Shown piece after piece: positions 55,940-64,000 of a DNA stretch of 64,000 nucleotides (its first letter is position 1; the number at the start of each line of letters is the position of its first letter). The DNA is taken from NCBI GenBank assembly GCA_033065855.1, contig JAVXUO010000028.1, positions 1-64,000 on the forward strand, read 5' to 3'. This stretch comes from Escallonia rubra (taxonomy: Eukaryota > Streptophyta > Magnoliopsida > Escalloniales > Escalloniaceae). A model generated the notes under the pieces. That model was given only the letters and a program-made list of their open reading frames with translations. It did not search any database and was not told the origin of the DNA. The translations under genes and the position numbers were made by a program.

Positions 55940-56660
55940 TCGGTAATCAAAACCGAAATCGATAAGCTCCTAGATGCTGATTTCATCAAAGCAATTGACT
56001 ATCCCGAGTGGATAGCCAATGTTGTTATGGTACCGAAGGCGGGAACAAATAAGTGGAGAATCTGCATTGATTACACGGATCTGAACAGGGCATGTCCTAA
56101 GGATAGTTACCCACTGCCTCGCATCGATACGTTGATCGACGCTACGTCGGGTCACCAACTGCTTAGCTTCATGGATGCGTTTTTCTGGATATAACCAGAT
56201 CCGCATGCATGCAGACGACGTAGCCAAGACGTCCTTCATCATTAATCAAGGCTTATTTTGCTACAACGTCATGCCCTTCGGGTTAAAAAATGCTGGTGCC
56301 ACGTACCAACGGTTAGTCGATAAAATATTCAAACCCCTCATTGGAAAGGGCATGGAGGTCTATGTCGACGACGTGCTCTTCAAAAGCCTTCAAGCGGAGA
56401 AGCACATTGATGATCTACGACAGTGTTTTGCACTCCTCCGCGAGTATCGCACGCTCCTCAACCCTACTAAGTGCGCTTTTGGTGTATCGTCCAGGAAATT
56501 CCTTGGGTTTATGATCTCCGAAAGGGGGATTGAAGCTAACCCCGAAAAGATCCAAGCAATTCAAGAAATGGTTGCTCCAAGACGCGTCAAGGAAATACAA
56601 GTCCTGACGGGAAGAATAGCTGCCCTCAACAGGTTTCTCTCTAAGTGAGTTGAGCGTTGC
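55940..56660 (+). pseudogene. Reverse transcriptase, frameshift and stop
   Basis: It continues in the gag-protease frame after TAG 55937 (VIKTEIDKLL, CIDYTDLNRACPKDSYPLP). At about 56180-56184 one extra T in a T-run shifts the frame. RT then continues to 56648 with NQIRMHADD, MPFGLKNAGATYQ and the catalytic YVDD in MEVYVDDVLF (about 56360), and ends at an in-frame TGA (56646). All conserved RT blocks are otherwise present. Confidence 0.92.
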
Positions 56661-58916
56661 TTGCCATGCTTTAAGCCCTTAAAGAACATCAAAAATTTCG
56701 AGTGGACGGACGAGTGTCAAACCTCCTTCGACAAACTGAAGGAGTATCTTACGTCACCGCCTCTGCTCTCTAAGCCCCTCCCTGGAGAAGATCTTTTCCT
56801 TTATTTGGCCGTTTCAGAATCCGCCGTCAGTGCGGTTTTAATTCGAGAGCACGATGGTCGCCCGCTCCCCATCTATTATGTGAGCAAGATTCTGCAGGGA
56901 GCTCAACGCAGATACCCGAATACGGAAAAGTTGATGTTTGCTCTTTTGATCGTCGCAAGGAAGCTTCGTCCGTACTTTCAATCCCACACAATGGTCGTGC
57001 TCACCGACAAACCTCTTAGGCGAATACTGCACAAGCCTGATCTCTCGGGTTGTCTCGTTCCGTGGTTGATAGAATTAGGCGAGTTTGACATCCATTATCG
57101 ACCATGGCCTTCAATTAAGGGACAAGTCTTGGCTGACTTCGTTGTTGAGTGTAGGTTTCCCATTGAAGACGAAGAACCGCTCCTCGTTCAACCCGAATTG
57201 TTCGCTTGGACACTCTTCGTGGATGGATCCTCAAACACACATGGGAGTGGTGCGGGATTAATTCTTAATGGACCAGAGGGCCTGATCATTGAGTACGCTC
57301 TTCGTTTTGATTTCCAAGCTTCGAACAATGAAGCTGAGTACGAAGCTTTGATAGCAGGGATGCACCTCGCTCACGCCATGCGGGCAGCATCCCTTCATGC
57401 TTTCAGCGATTCAACGCTCGTTGTAAAACAGATGTCAGGAGAGTACGAAGCAAAGGATCCTAAGATGGCCACTTACCTGTCTAAAGCCAAAGAAGTAGCT
57501 CGCATATTTACTCTCTTCAAAATCACACAAATCCGCCGCGAGGATAATACTTCCGCAGATGCACTTTCAAGGTTAGCCTCTCTGGATCCATCTGGTTTTG
57601 GCCGCACCATTCATCTCGAACTTCTGCATGAGCCGAGTATTGCAACGAGGGAAGTCATACAAACCGAGCATGAACCGTCGTGGATTGATCCTATCAAGGC
57701 CTACCTTCAGGACGACACGTTACCTGCCGACCGGAAGCAAGCCAGGAGTATCATTCTTCGCTCGGCTCGGTATGCTGTTATGGACGATGTATTATACAAG
57801 CGTTCCTTCACACTTCCTTACCTCCGTTGCCTCACACCGACAGAGGCGAATTATGCTCTGCGGGAAGTTCATGAAGGCATTTGCGGACAACACTTGGGAG
57901 GACGCGCCTTAGCGCACAAAGTTCTTCGACATGGGTATTATTGGCCGACAATGCATCGTGACGCTTTGGACTTCACTAAAAAATGTGATGCTTGCCAACG
58001 TTTTTCTTCAATCCTCAGGCAATCACCAAGCCCCTTGTCATCGTTGAGTTGTTGCATACCTTTTGCTATGTGGGGTATGGACATCATGGGTCCTTTCCCC
58101 ACAGCAACGACTCAGCGTCGATTCATAATCGTGGCAATTGATTATTTCACTAAGTGGGCAGAAGCAGAAGCCTTGGCCACGATTACTGAAAAGAAATGTG
58201 AAGACTTTTTCTGGCGTGCCATTGTTTGCCGTTTTGGAATTCCACGGGTGCTCGTCACAGATAATGGCAAACAATTTGACAACTCAACTTTTCGGAGTTT
58301 TTGCACTAATCTATCGATCGAGCAACGCTTCACTTCCGTGGCACACCCACAGACGAATGGAAAAACTGAAGTTACGAACCGCACACTTCTTCAAGGGATA
58401 AATAAGAGACTGGATGGAGCGAAAGGTTTGTGGGTCGAGGAGTTACCCAAAATTCTTTGGGCCTACAATACCACCACCAGAACTCCTACTGGCGAAACCC
58501 CCTTCAGTCTGTCTTTCGGAACGGAAGCTCTCATACCTGTGGAAGTAGGGTTACCCTCTCTTCGGCTCACATCGTATGACCCGATACAAAATGAGGAGGC
58601 TCGCCGGGCCCATCTTGGCCTCCTTGATGAACGCCGTGAGCACGCAGCCATGCGCTTCGCAGCTTACCAGCATCGTGTAGCCAGGTTTTATGACCAGAGA
58701 GTTCGTCCACGGGCTTTCCGAGTGGACGACTTAGTCCTACGCCGCATAGAAGCTTCAGCCCCGCACAAAGCCATTGGCAAGTTAGCACCCAACTGGGAGG
58801 GCCCTTACAGGGTTGTGAGATTAGGAGGCCCAGGGGCCTATCACTTTGAACAATTGGATGGCAAGGCAATTCCTCGAACATGGAATGCGATACATTTAAG
58901 GCGATATTATCCATAA
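56661..58916 (+). CDS. RNase H and integrase part of the polyprotein (open frame)
   Basis: An uninterrupted frame of 751 residues in the RT frame after TGA 56646. It contains the RT connection (FEWTDECQTSFDKL), a first RNase H-like region (PIYYVSKILQGAQRRYPNTE), then a second RNase H with LFVDGSSNTHGSGAGL, NNEAEYEALIAGM and DALSRLA (about 57210-57580). The integrase follows: an HHCC zinc site (H-x4-H...CDAC, about 57870-57998), a core with WGMDIMGPFP, VTDNG and the Glu of GKTEVTN, and a C-terminal region with KLAPNWEGPYRV. Dual RNase H is a hallmark of Tat/Athila-type elements. As a separate product it would lack a proper start. Confidence 0.9.
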   Translation: MPCFKPLKNIKNFEWTDECQTSFDKLKEYLTSPPLLSKPLPGEDLFLYLAVSESAVSAVLIREHDGRPLPIYYVSKILQGAQRRYPNTEKLMFALLIVARKLRPYFQSHTMVVLTDKPLRRILHKPDLSGCLVPWLIELGEFDIHYRPWPSIKGQVLADFVVECRFPIEDEEPLLVQPELFAWTLFVDGSSNTHGSGAGLILNGPEGLIIEYALRFDFQASNNEAEYEALIAGMHLAHAMRAASLHAFSDSTLVVKQMSGEYEAKDPKMATYLSKAKEVARIFTLFKITQIRREDNTSADALSRLASLDPSGFGRTIHLELLHEPSIATREVIQTEHEPSWIDPIKAYLQDDTLPADRKQARSIILRSARYAVMDDVLYKRSFTLPYLRCLTPTEANYALREVHEGICGQHLGGRALAHKVLRHGYYWPTMHRDALDFTKKCDACQRFSSILRQSPSPLSSLSCCIPFAMWGMDIMGPFPTATTQRRFIIVAIDYFTKWAEAEALATITEKKCEDFFWRAIVCRFGIPRVLVTDNGKQFDNSTFRSFCTNLSIEQRFTSVAHPQTNGKTEVTNRTLLQGINKRLDGAKGLWVEELPKILWAYNTTTRTPTGETPFSLSFGTEALIPVEVGLPSLRLTSYDPIQNEEARRAHLGLLDERREHAAMRFAAYQHRVARFYDQRVRPRAFRVDDLVLRRIEASAPHKAIGKLAPNWEGPYRVVRLGGPGAYHFEQLDGKAIPRTWNAIHLRRYYP

Positions 58917-59194
58917 ACAGACCGAAGGTGGGGCAATCCTTTCTCAGTCTCAGCCTGTTTATGTTTTAAGTTGATCTCTCAGCCTCAGTCTGTTTATGTT
59001 TTAAGTTGATCGCCTTAATTTTTAGTTGACTCCAGAGACATATTTTGATATGAATAAAAATCAAAATACATGAAATTTGATTGCGGCAATAAAAACCTGA
59101 TTGCATTAAAAGTCAAAAGTTACGAAGATCCAAGGCAATACAACAGCAAATCTTAAAATCAAGCCTACTCTGCTAGACAAATAAATCCTATCTA
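58917..59194. other. Spacer between integrase and antisense gene
   Basis: It holds two copies of a CAGCCT(C)AGTCTGTTTATGTTTTAAGTTGAT word (58955-59010) and AT-rich sequence. The 3' ends of the sense and antisense genes converge here. Confidence 0.5.
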
Positions 59195-61158
59195 CTCATC
59201 CTGATCATCAGCATCTCCCGGCACCACCAGCTCATGAGAAGAACCTTCGGGCATAGGCACCGATTGCCTTGGGATCGTTCCTGATCCTGACCCCGAAGCA
59301 CCCAGACTGCGACTAACTGAAGAACTAGGCACCCGCAGACCATCAGTTCTACGTTAGGCTTCTTCAGCCCGAAGAGCATCCTCTGCAGCAGCTTCACGAG
59401 CAAATTTATGGTCGTAGATACTCAAGTCGTACTCAGGATGATCCTTCAAAATGTCCGCCTTGCACTCCTTGTAACCATGAACAAGTGCCCTTTTTGAGTC
59501 GCGGTAACGCAGGTCCATGAAAAACTGAGACTTCTTGAACTGCTGCACGGCCTGAGCAGCAATCGATGACTTCTCAGCCTTGAAGCAGTTGACTCGAGTC
59601 GTTAGATGCTCCACCTTCTTGCCCAAGTCCTCCACCTTCTTCTCTGCCTCTCGACGAAAGTTGTTCTCTATCATAACATTTTTCTTCTCCTCGTCCAATA
59701 CTTTGTCAGCGGCAATAAGCTTCTCAGCCTCGATTTGCACCTGTGCCATGGCCTGAGACATCAGCTGGACCATGCCATTGGCCATTTCATTGACACCGTA
59801 GCCCGACAATGTCTTGCGGTCCATGGGAATGATTGCATGACTAGACCAGTCCCATGCCGTACGAGGAGATTTGAAGACAGACTCATCAACCGATACTCCC
59901 CAGGCCGGACGATGCGGAGTGTCGGGACGAGCGGAAGGGGAAGTAGCTCTGCTCCCACCTCTACTAGAGATTCTTCGTTTCTTTGTACCTTCTTGTGACT
60001 TGTCTACCCTAGACAAAGCCAAAAGAAAGTTTTCGGATGGTGCCACCTTCGGCTGTGACCTAGAAACCAAAGCTCCAAAATCCAGGTCCTGCACTTCCTC
60101 CTCAATACCGTGAGCGGTAGCCAACTCGTCAGGAATGATCTCCCCCAAAACGCCTTGGGCATTGAACAATGGAGGATCCCCTTGTGCGCGCGACGACATG
60201 TTTTCTGCACACGAAACAGAGTTAGGTACACCATTCAATATTAGGTAAATATAAGCTTTGATAAGAGCTTTACCAGGATCATTCCGCCCTCATCTTCCTC
60301 CTCATCAAAATCTTGAGGCTCAAGGGGAAGAATGATGCCGCACTCACGGAGTTGGGCAATGCTCAAGGGATATCTGGATTCTAAAGGCTCAGCATCCTTA
60401 AGCTTCGCAATATGCTCAAGGTCAGTTTCCGACAAGTCCTTTTCTTTCAATCTATTACAAGCCCTCGTCTCACATTCTGGGAGCCATACATTACAGACCT
60501 CGCCCCTTTGGGACTTGGGCAGCTTAACAAACAAAAACCTCTCCTTCCAATTATGGTTGGATGATGGGGGGTGTGGAAACAAGTTGGCTTCGGCCTTTGG
60601 ACGACGACTTAAAAAATACCAACCTACTTGTTTAGTGATTGCACAGATAGTAAAGAACCATGTGAATACTCTAACTCTAGGGTTTAATCCTAGCTTATGG
60701 CATCAGTAGATGAAGAAACTCATAAAACGCCACGCGTGGGGGGAAAGTTGGCCGGGTGCAAGCCCGTAAGTATTTAGAAGCCTAACAAAGAAAGGGTGGA
60801 GGGGAATTCTAAAACCATTGATAAACATGTCCCAATAAACGCCTATTTCGTCAATTGTAGTCATGTTTGCCGCTTCATCCTCGTCTGGAAGCCTTAATTT
60901 TACAATCGGCGGAATTTCACAACGATCGCGTAGAAGCTTCAGATCATAACTACTTAGCTTGCTCCTTAGCGTGTGTGCGGCGAAAGGCTTGGGAGATTGG
61001 GCGTTCTCCGTTAAAACTTCCTTAGCAGGCACACCTCTAGATTCTTGAAAAGGAACCAAGGGAACTCCAATTTCTAAGAATAAGGGATCAAAGGTAGGCT
61101 CTATCCTAAAACCTAGAGGGTCATGTCCAGAAACATGTTCCTCACCTTCATTAGACAT
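59195..61158 (-). pseudogene. Antisense gene, Transposase_28 (putative gypsy type) family
   Basis: Transcribed opposite to gag-pol, between integrase and the 3' LTR. From Met at 61158 the minus strand reads a head with Pro/Glu, then GFRIPLHPFFVRLLNTYGLA and PGQLSPHAW, which fit PF04195. A TGA at 60703-60705 stands where a Trp codon is expected, and the frame then continues to about 60283 (VGWYFLSRRPK, NWKERFLFV). A GT/AG intron (about 60282-60204) leads to a second exon starting near 60203, with a Ser/Arg linker (KKRRISSRGGSRATSPSARP) and a long coiled coil (59730-59560) ending in AEDALRAEEA. A TAA at 59355 is followed in frame by a short acidic tail to TAG near 59195. Its role is unknown; such genes are thought to be captured host or element genes kept by Tat retrotransposons. 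Confidence 0.78.
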
Positions 61159-61459
61159 AATTTCATATCAAAACAGAAGATTTCAAAAGAAAAAGTTTGA
61201 AACTTACTTGAAAAAAAGAGAGTAGATCTTCAAACTCAAAGCTTAAAAATCTTCAAAAGCCCCAAGACGCTCTCTCCCTCACTCTCTGTGAAAATGAAGC
61301 AAATAGTGAAGTGGGTAAAAGTTTTCACTCCTTATATAGAAGACAATAGACCCATCCAATGGATGAGATCTCATGACCTATCAAGTCACTTGACACGTGG
61401 CATACATCTAAAGAATTTAACAGGAGCAAAATTACCTATTTACCCCATGACGGTAACTA

Positions 61460-62399
61460 CAATAGAGCCGAGTAGACGAGCTACTTTGGTCCTAAGCCTC
61501 TGCCGAGCAGACGAGCGCAATGGACCGCACGCCTCTGCTCTTGACGAGTAGACGAGCTACTTTGGTCCTAGCCTCTGCCGAGCAGACGAGCGCAATGGAC
61601 CCCACGCCTCTGCTCTTGACGAGTAGACGAGCTACTTTGGTCCTAAGCCTCTGCCGAGCAGACGAGCGCAATGGACCGCACGCCTCTGCTCTTGACGAGT
61701 AGACGAGCTACTTTGGTCCTAAGCCTCTGCCGAGCAGACGAGCGTAATGGACCCCACGCCTCTGCTCTTGACGAGTAGATGAGTTACTTTGGTTCTAGCC
61801 TCTGCCGAGCAGACGAGCGCAATGGACCACACGCCTCTGCTCTTGACGAGTAGACGAGCTACTTTGGTCCTAGTCACTGCCGAGCAGACGAGCGCAATGG
61901 ACCACGCATCTGCTCTTGACGAGTAGACGTGCTACTTTGGTCCTAAGCCTCTGCCGAGCAGACGAGCACAATGGACCACGCCTCTACTCTTGACGAGTAG
62001 ACGAGCTACTTTGGTCCTAGCCTCTACCGAGCAGACGAGCACAATGGACCACACGCCTCTGCTCCTGACGCGTAGACGAGCTACTTTGGTCCTAAACCTC
62101 TGCCGACCAGACGAGCACAGTGGACCACACGCCTCTGCTCTTGACGAGTAGACGAGCTACTTTGGTCCTAAGCCTCTGCCAAGCAGACGAGCACAGTGGA
62201 CCACACGCCTCTGCTTTTGACGAGTAGACGAGCTACTTTGGTCCTAGCCTCTGTCGCCCAGTCGAGCGCAATGGACCACACGCCTATACTCTTGACGAGT
62301 AGACGAGCTACTTTAGTCCTGGCCTCTGGGGAGCAGACGCGCGCTATGGACCACACGCCTCTGCTCTTGACGAGTAGACGAGGGCAATAGGCCACACCT
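61460..62399. repeat. ~77-bp tandem repeat, about 12 copies
   Basis: Each unit contains GTAGACGAGCTACTTTGGTC, then CTCTGCCGAGCAGACGAGCG, then GGACC and CGCCTCTGCTCTTGACGA. Copies begin about every 75-78 bases from 61470 to 62320. The open frames on both strands through this array are repeat artefacts. The array separates the start of the antisense gene (61158) from the hairpin array; 61159-61459 is the antisense promoter side with no other feature. Confidence 0.9.
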
Positions 62400-63035
62400 C
62401 TCATCGGCCAAACCGAGTAGAAGTCCCCAAGTCGCTGCTCGGCCAAGCCGAGTAGACGACTTCCAAAGGCATCTCTACTCGGCCAAGCCGAGTATAAGGC
62501 CCCAAGTCACTGCTCGACCAAGCCGAGTAGATGACTTCCAAAGGCATCTCTACTCGGCCAAGCCGAGTAAAAGGCCCCAAGTCACTGCTCGGCCAAGTCG
62601 AGTAGACGACTTCCAAAGGCATCTCTACTCGGCCAAGCCGAGCAGAAGAGCCCCTAAGTCTCTGCTCGGCCAAGCCGAGTAGACGACTTCCAAAGGCATT
62701 TCTGCTCGGCCAAGCCGAGCAGAAGAGCCCCTAAGTCTCTACTCGGCCAAGCCTGATAGACTTCCAAAGGCATCTATGCTCGGCCAAGCCGAGCAGAAGA
62801 GCCCCTAAGTCTCTGCTCGGCCAAGCCGAATAGACTTCCAAGGGCACCTCTGCTCGGCCAGGCCCAGTAGAAGATCCCCTGGGTGTCTGCTCGGCCAAAC
62901 AGAGAAGACGACTTCCAAGTTCCCCTCTACTCCGCAAAGCAGAGTAGACAAGTTCATCTCTACTTAGCCAAGCTGAGTAGACAAAGTTCCTACAGCATCT
63001 CTACTCGGCCAAGCCGAGTAACGAGTCCCCATTGT
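62400..63035. repeat. Hairpin-word array (CTCGGCCAAGCCGAG)
   Basis: The perfect inverted repeat CTCGGC-CAA-GCCGAG and close variants occur about every 36-42 bases, at least eight of them perfect. They alternate with GACTTCCAAAGGCATCTCTA and AGGCCCCAAGTCACTG spacers, so the full unit is about 77 bases, like the array before it. Where one arm has changed, the other arm is sometimes changed to match. Confidence 0.88.
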
Positions 63036-63148
63036 GATCTGTTCGGCCCCTAAGGTATTTCTCTTTAGCTCATATTGGCCAAATGGTTTTTTTTCAGATA
63101 GAAGGAAAGGCATTCCAACATTCCATAATCCTCTTCAGAGAAGGGAAC

Positions 63149-63165
63149 ATGGAATGGGGGGCAAA
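63149..63165 (+). promoter_or_regulatory. Polypurine tract
   Basis: ATGGAATGGGGGGCAAA immediately precedes the 3' LTR; such a purine-rich run primes plus-strand synthesis in LTR retrotransposons. Confidence 0.85.
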
Positions 63166-63562
63166 TGATATGGGCAAAATTATCATAGCCAAGATGACGA
63201 CACGTGTCATCATCCGGAAGAACCATAACTTATGCATTGAATCCACTTCTCCATAAATGATGGTAACAGCCCATTAAAAGGAGATTAACGGATCATTAAT
63301 CCGGAATAAGTCTCTATTTATTAAGGTAACTCCATAATAAGGAGACATAACTACCCTCTGATTGGGAACTCTATATAAAGGAAATGGAAACAAAGAAAGA
63401 GATAAATTTTCTAGTTGAACAGTAATAGTAAAATTCAGACAGATTAACTAACTTAATCATCGGAGTGTCTCCGCCGGAAACACTGAAGTAACCGGTGTCG
63501 TTTTTGCTGCGCATGCTTACTTACGAATCATCGGAAGCGTATTCTAGATTTCATCCACAACA
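63166..63562 (+). repeat. 3' LTR (397 bp)
   Basis: Matches the 5' LTR with about 20 substitutions and a 6-base deletion near 63484. The CTTGC duplication follows at 63563-63567. Confidence 0.94.
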
Positions 63563-63567
63563 CTTGC

Positions 63568-64000
63568 CGTTTCACTGGTCAGAACCTTGCTGAAACGTTT
63601 GGATAGTACTTGAATTCTATGTAATCACCTCAGGCACTTAGTTTGGAGAAGAGTGCACGTCTGACATGTTTTTTTAGCCCTGGGCTCTTGGAACTTGGCG
63701 AATTCTATGTGAGGAGCTGCTTGGGCTCTCTGCTTGGACGGGAGCATGCTTGGCAGATGTTTTGTTACCCAATCTCTTGGGAGTTTGGTAATTCTACAAG
63801 GGATTCTGCTTGGGGGAGAGTGTTCCTGATTACCTAGTAAAAAAGATTTAAAACAAGCCTTTCATTTTCTATTTTAATTTATATCAGTTGCCTTGTTGTC
63901 TTTGGTGATTGTGTATTACATTGCATAGATCTTGTTCAGAAAAGCAACTTCTTATTGCTTGGGCAAAGATACAGAATAGATTACCATCAATTTGTTTATT
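63568..64000. other. Sequence to the right of the retrotransposon, no supported gene
   Basis: A plus-strand frame at 63643-63837 covers two loosely similar halves (GGAACTTGGCGAATTCTA and GGAGTTTGGTAATTCTAC), suggesting a short internal duplication. The protein is not recognised. It should be continuous with 52661-52979 before insertion. Confidence 0.35.

Larger units (their letters stand above)
52985..63562 (+). mobile_element. Complete Ty3-gypsy (Tat-lineage) LTR retrotransposon with antisense gene
   Basis: The LTRs are 52985-53387 and 63166-63562, both starting TGATATGGGC and ending CCACAACA, with CTTGC duplications at 52980-52984 and 63563-63567. Order: 5' LTR, primer site, gag-protease, RT, RNase H, integrase, antisense gene, two repeat arrays, polypurine tract, 3' LTR. 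By eye the LTRs differ at about 20 positions plus one 6-base gap, roughly 5%, so this is not a recent insertion. In-frame stops and one frameshift in gag-pol mean it cannot move unaided. The antisense gene between integrase and 3' LTR is the arrangement reported for Tat-type elements. Confidence 0.95.

Noticed and set aside
61288-62673. Open frames across the ~77-bp array
   Set aside because: Repeat artefacts on both strands; sequence differs between copies at all codon positions alike.
63643-63837. Possible small gene at the right edge
   Set aside because: Short, unknown, partly an internal duplication, and inside a broken transposon context; not enough support.

Overview
The window is plant nuclear DNA, most likely from a eudicot, and it consists almost entirely of transposable elements. 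The evidence is spliced genes with GT/AG introns, plant-only transposase families (CACTA TNP2/TNPA, FAR1-type MULE), a plant B3 domain, plant mobile domains, Tat/Ogre-type Ty3-gypsy retrotransposons and TTTAGGG words. I see no rRNA, tRNA, CRISPR array, bacterial operon or clear single-copy host gene.

Layout. (1) 1-10368: most of a CACTA (En/Spm) transposon on the minus strand. Its right end carries the CACTA terminal repeat and its left end lies outside the window. It holds TNP2 (four exons, frame intact), a TNPA-like gene (five exons, broken by single-base frameshifts) and about 4 kb of structured repeats upstream of TNP2. Those include five palindromic G-boxes spaced exactly 21 bp apart, a telobox-rich array with a 240-bp higher-order unit, and a 270-bp fold-back. 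(2) 10369-11680: GC-rich 56-bp and 27-bp tandem repeats, then a 166/167-bp satellite-like repeat. (3) 11815-18245: a pair of divergent, mutually homologous small genes of unknown family, a hairpin with ~88-bp arms, a two-exon B3-domain gene, an array of nine short hairpin palindromes, a frameshifted FAR1/MULE transposase, and more of the same palindromes.

(4) 18370-51138: a nest of Tat/Ogre-type retrotransposons in minus orientation. Two ~5.5-kb related cassettes (18370-23935 and 28995-34485) carry, on the plus strand, a broken gag-protease piece, ~60-bp repeats and a decayed plant-mobile-domain gene. One long element has its 5' LTR at 49892-51138, the Ogre-type primer site TGGCGACTC, then gag, protease, RT, RNase H and integrase running leftward. 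A second LTR with the same primer site lies at 27521-28950. The nest is interrupted by a solo LTR (37081-37969, 5-bp duplication) and by an 8-kb rearranged gypsy element (39379-47424) that splits the protease and itself holds a hAT-type MITE. A MULE-like element with long TIRs and a 9-bp duplication lies at 25395-26770.

(5) 52985-63562: one complete LTR retrotransposon, with LTRs of ~400 bp and duplication CTTGC. It carries gag-protease-RT-RNase H-integrase on the plus strand, an antisense gene of the Transposase_28 (putative gypsy type) family between integrase and the 3' LTR, and two ~77-bp repeat arrays, the second built from a perfect hairpin word. Several stops and one frameshift make it non-autonomous.

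The best candidates for something undescribed are the paired small genes at 11815-13070, the 21-bp-phased G-box array, the hairpin-palindrome arrays around the FAR1/B3 genes, and a recurring GGCCGGTTGGTCAG-like word spread through the Tat/Ogre nest. All similarity statements come from reading by eye; no search was run.
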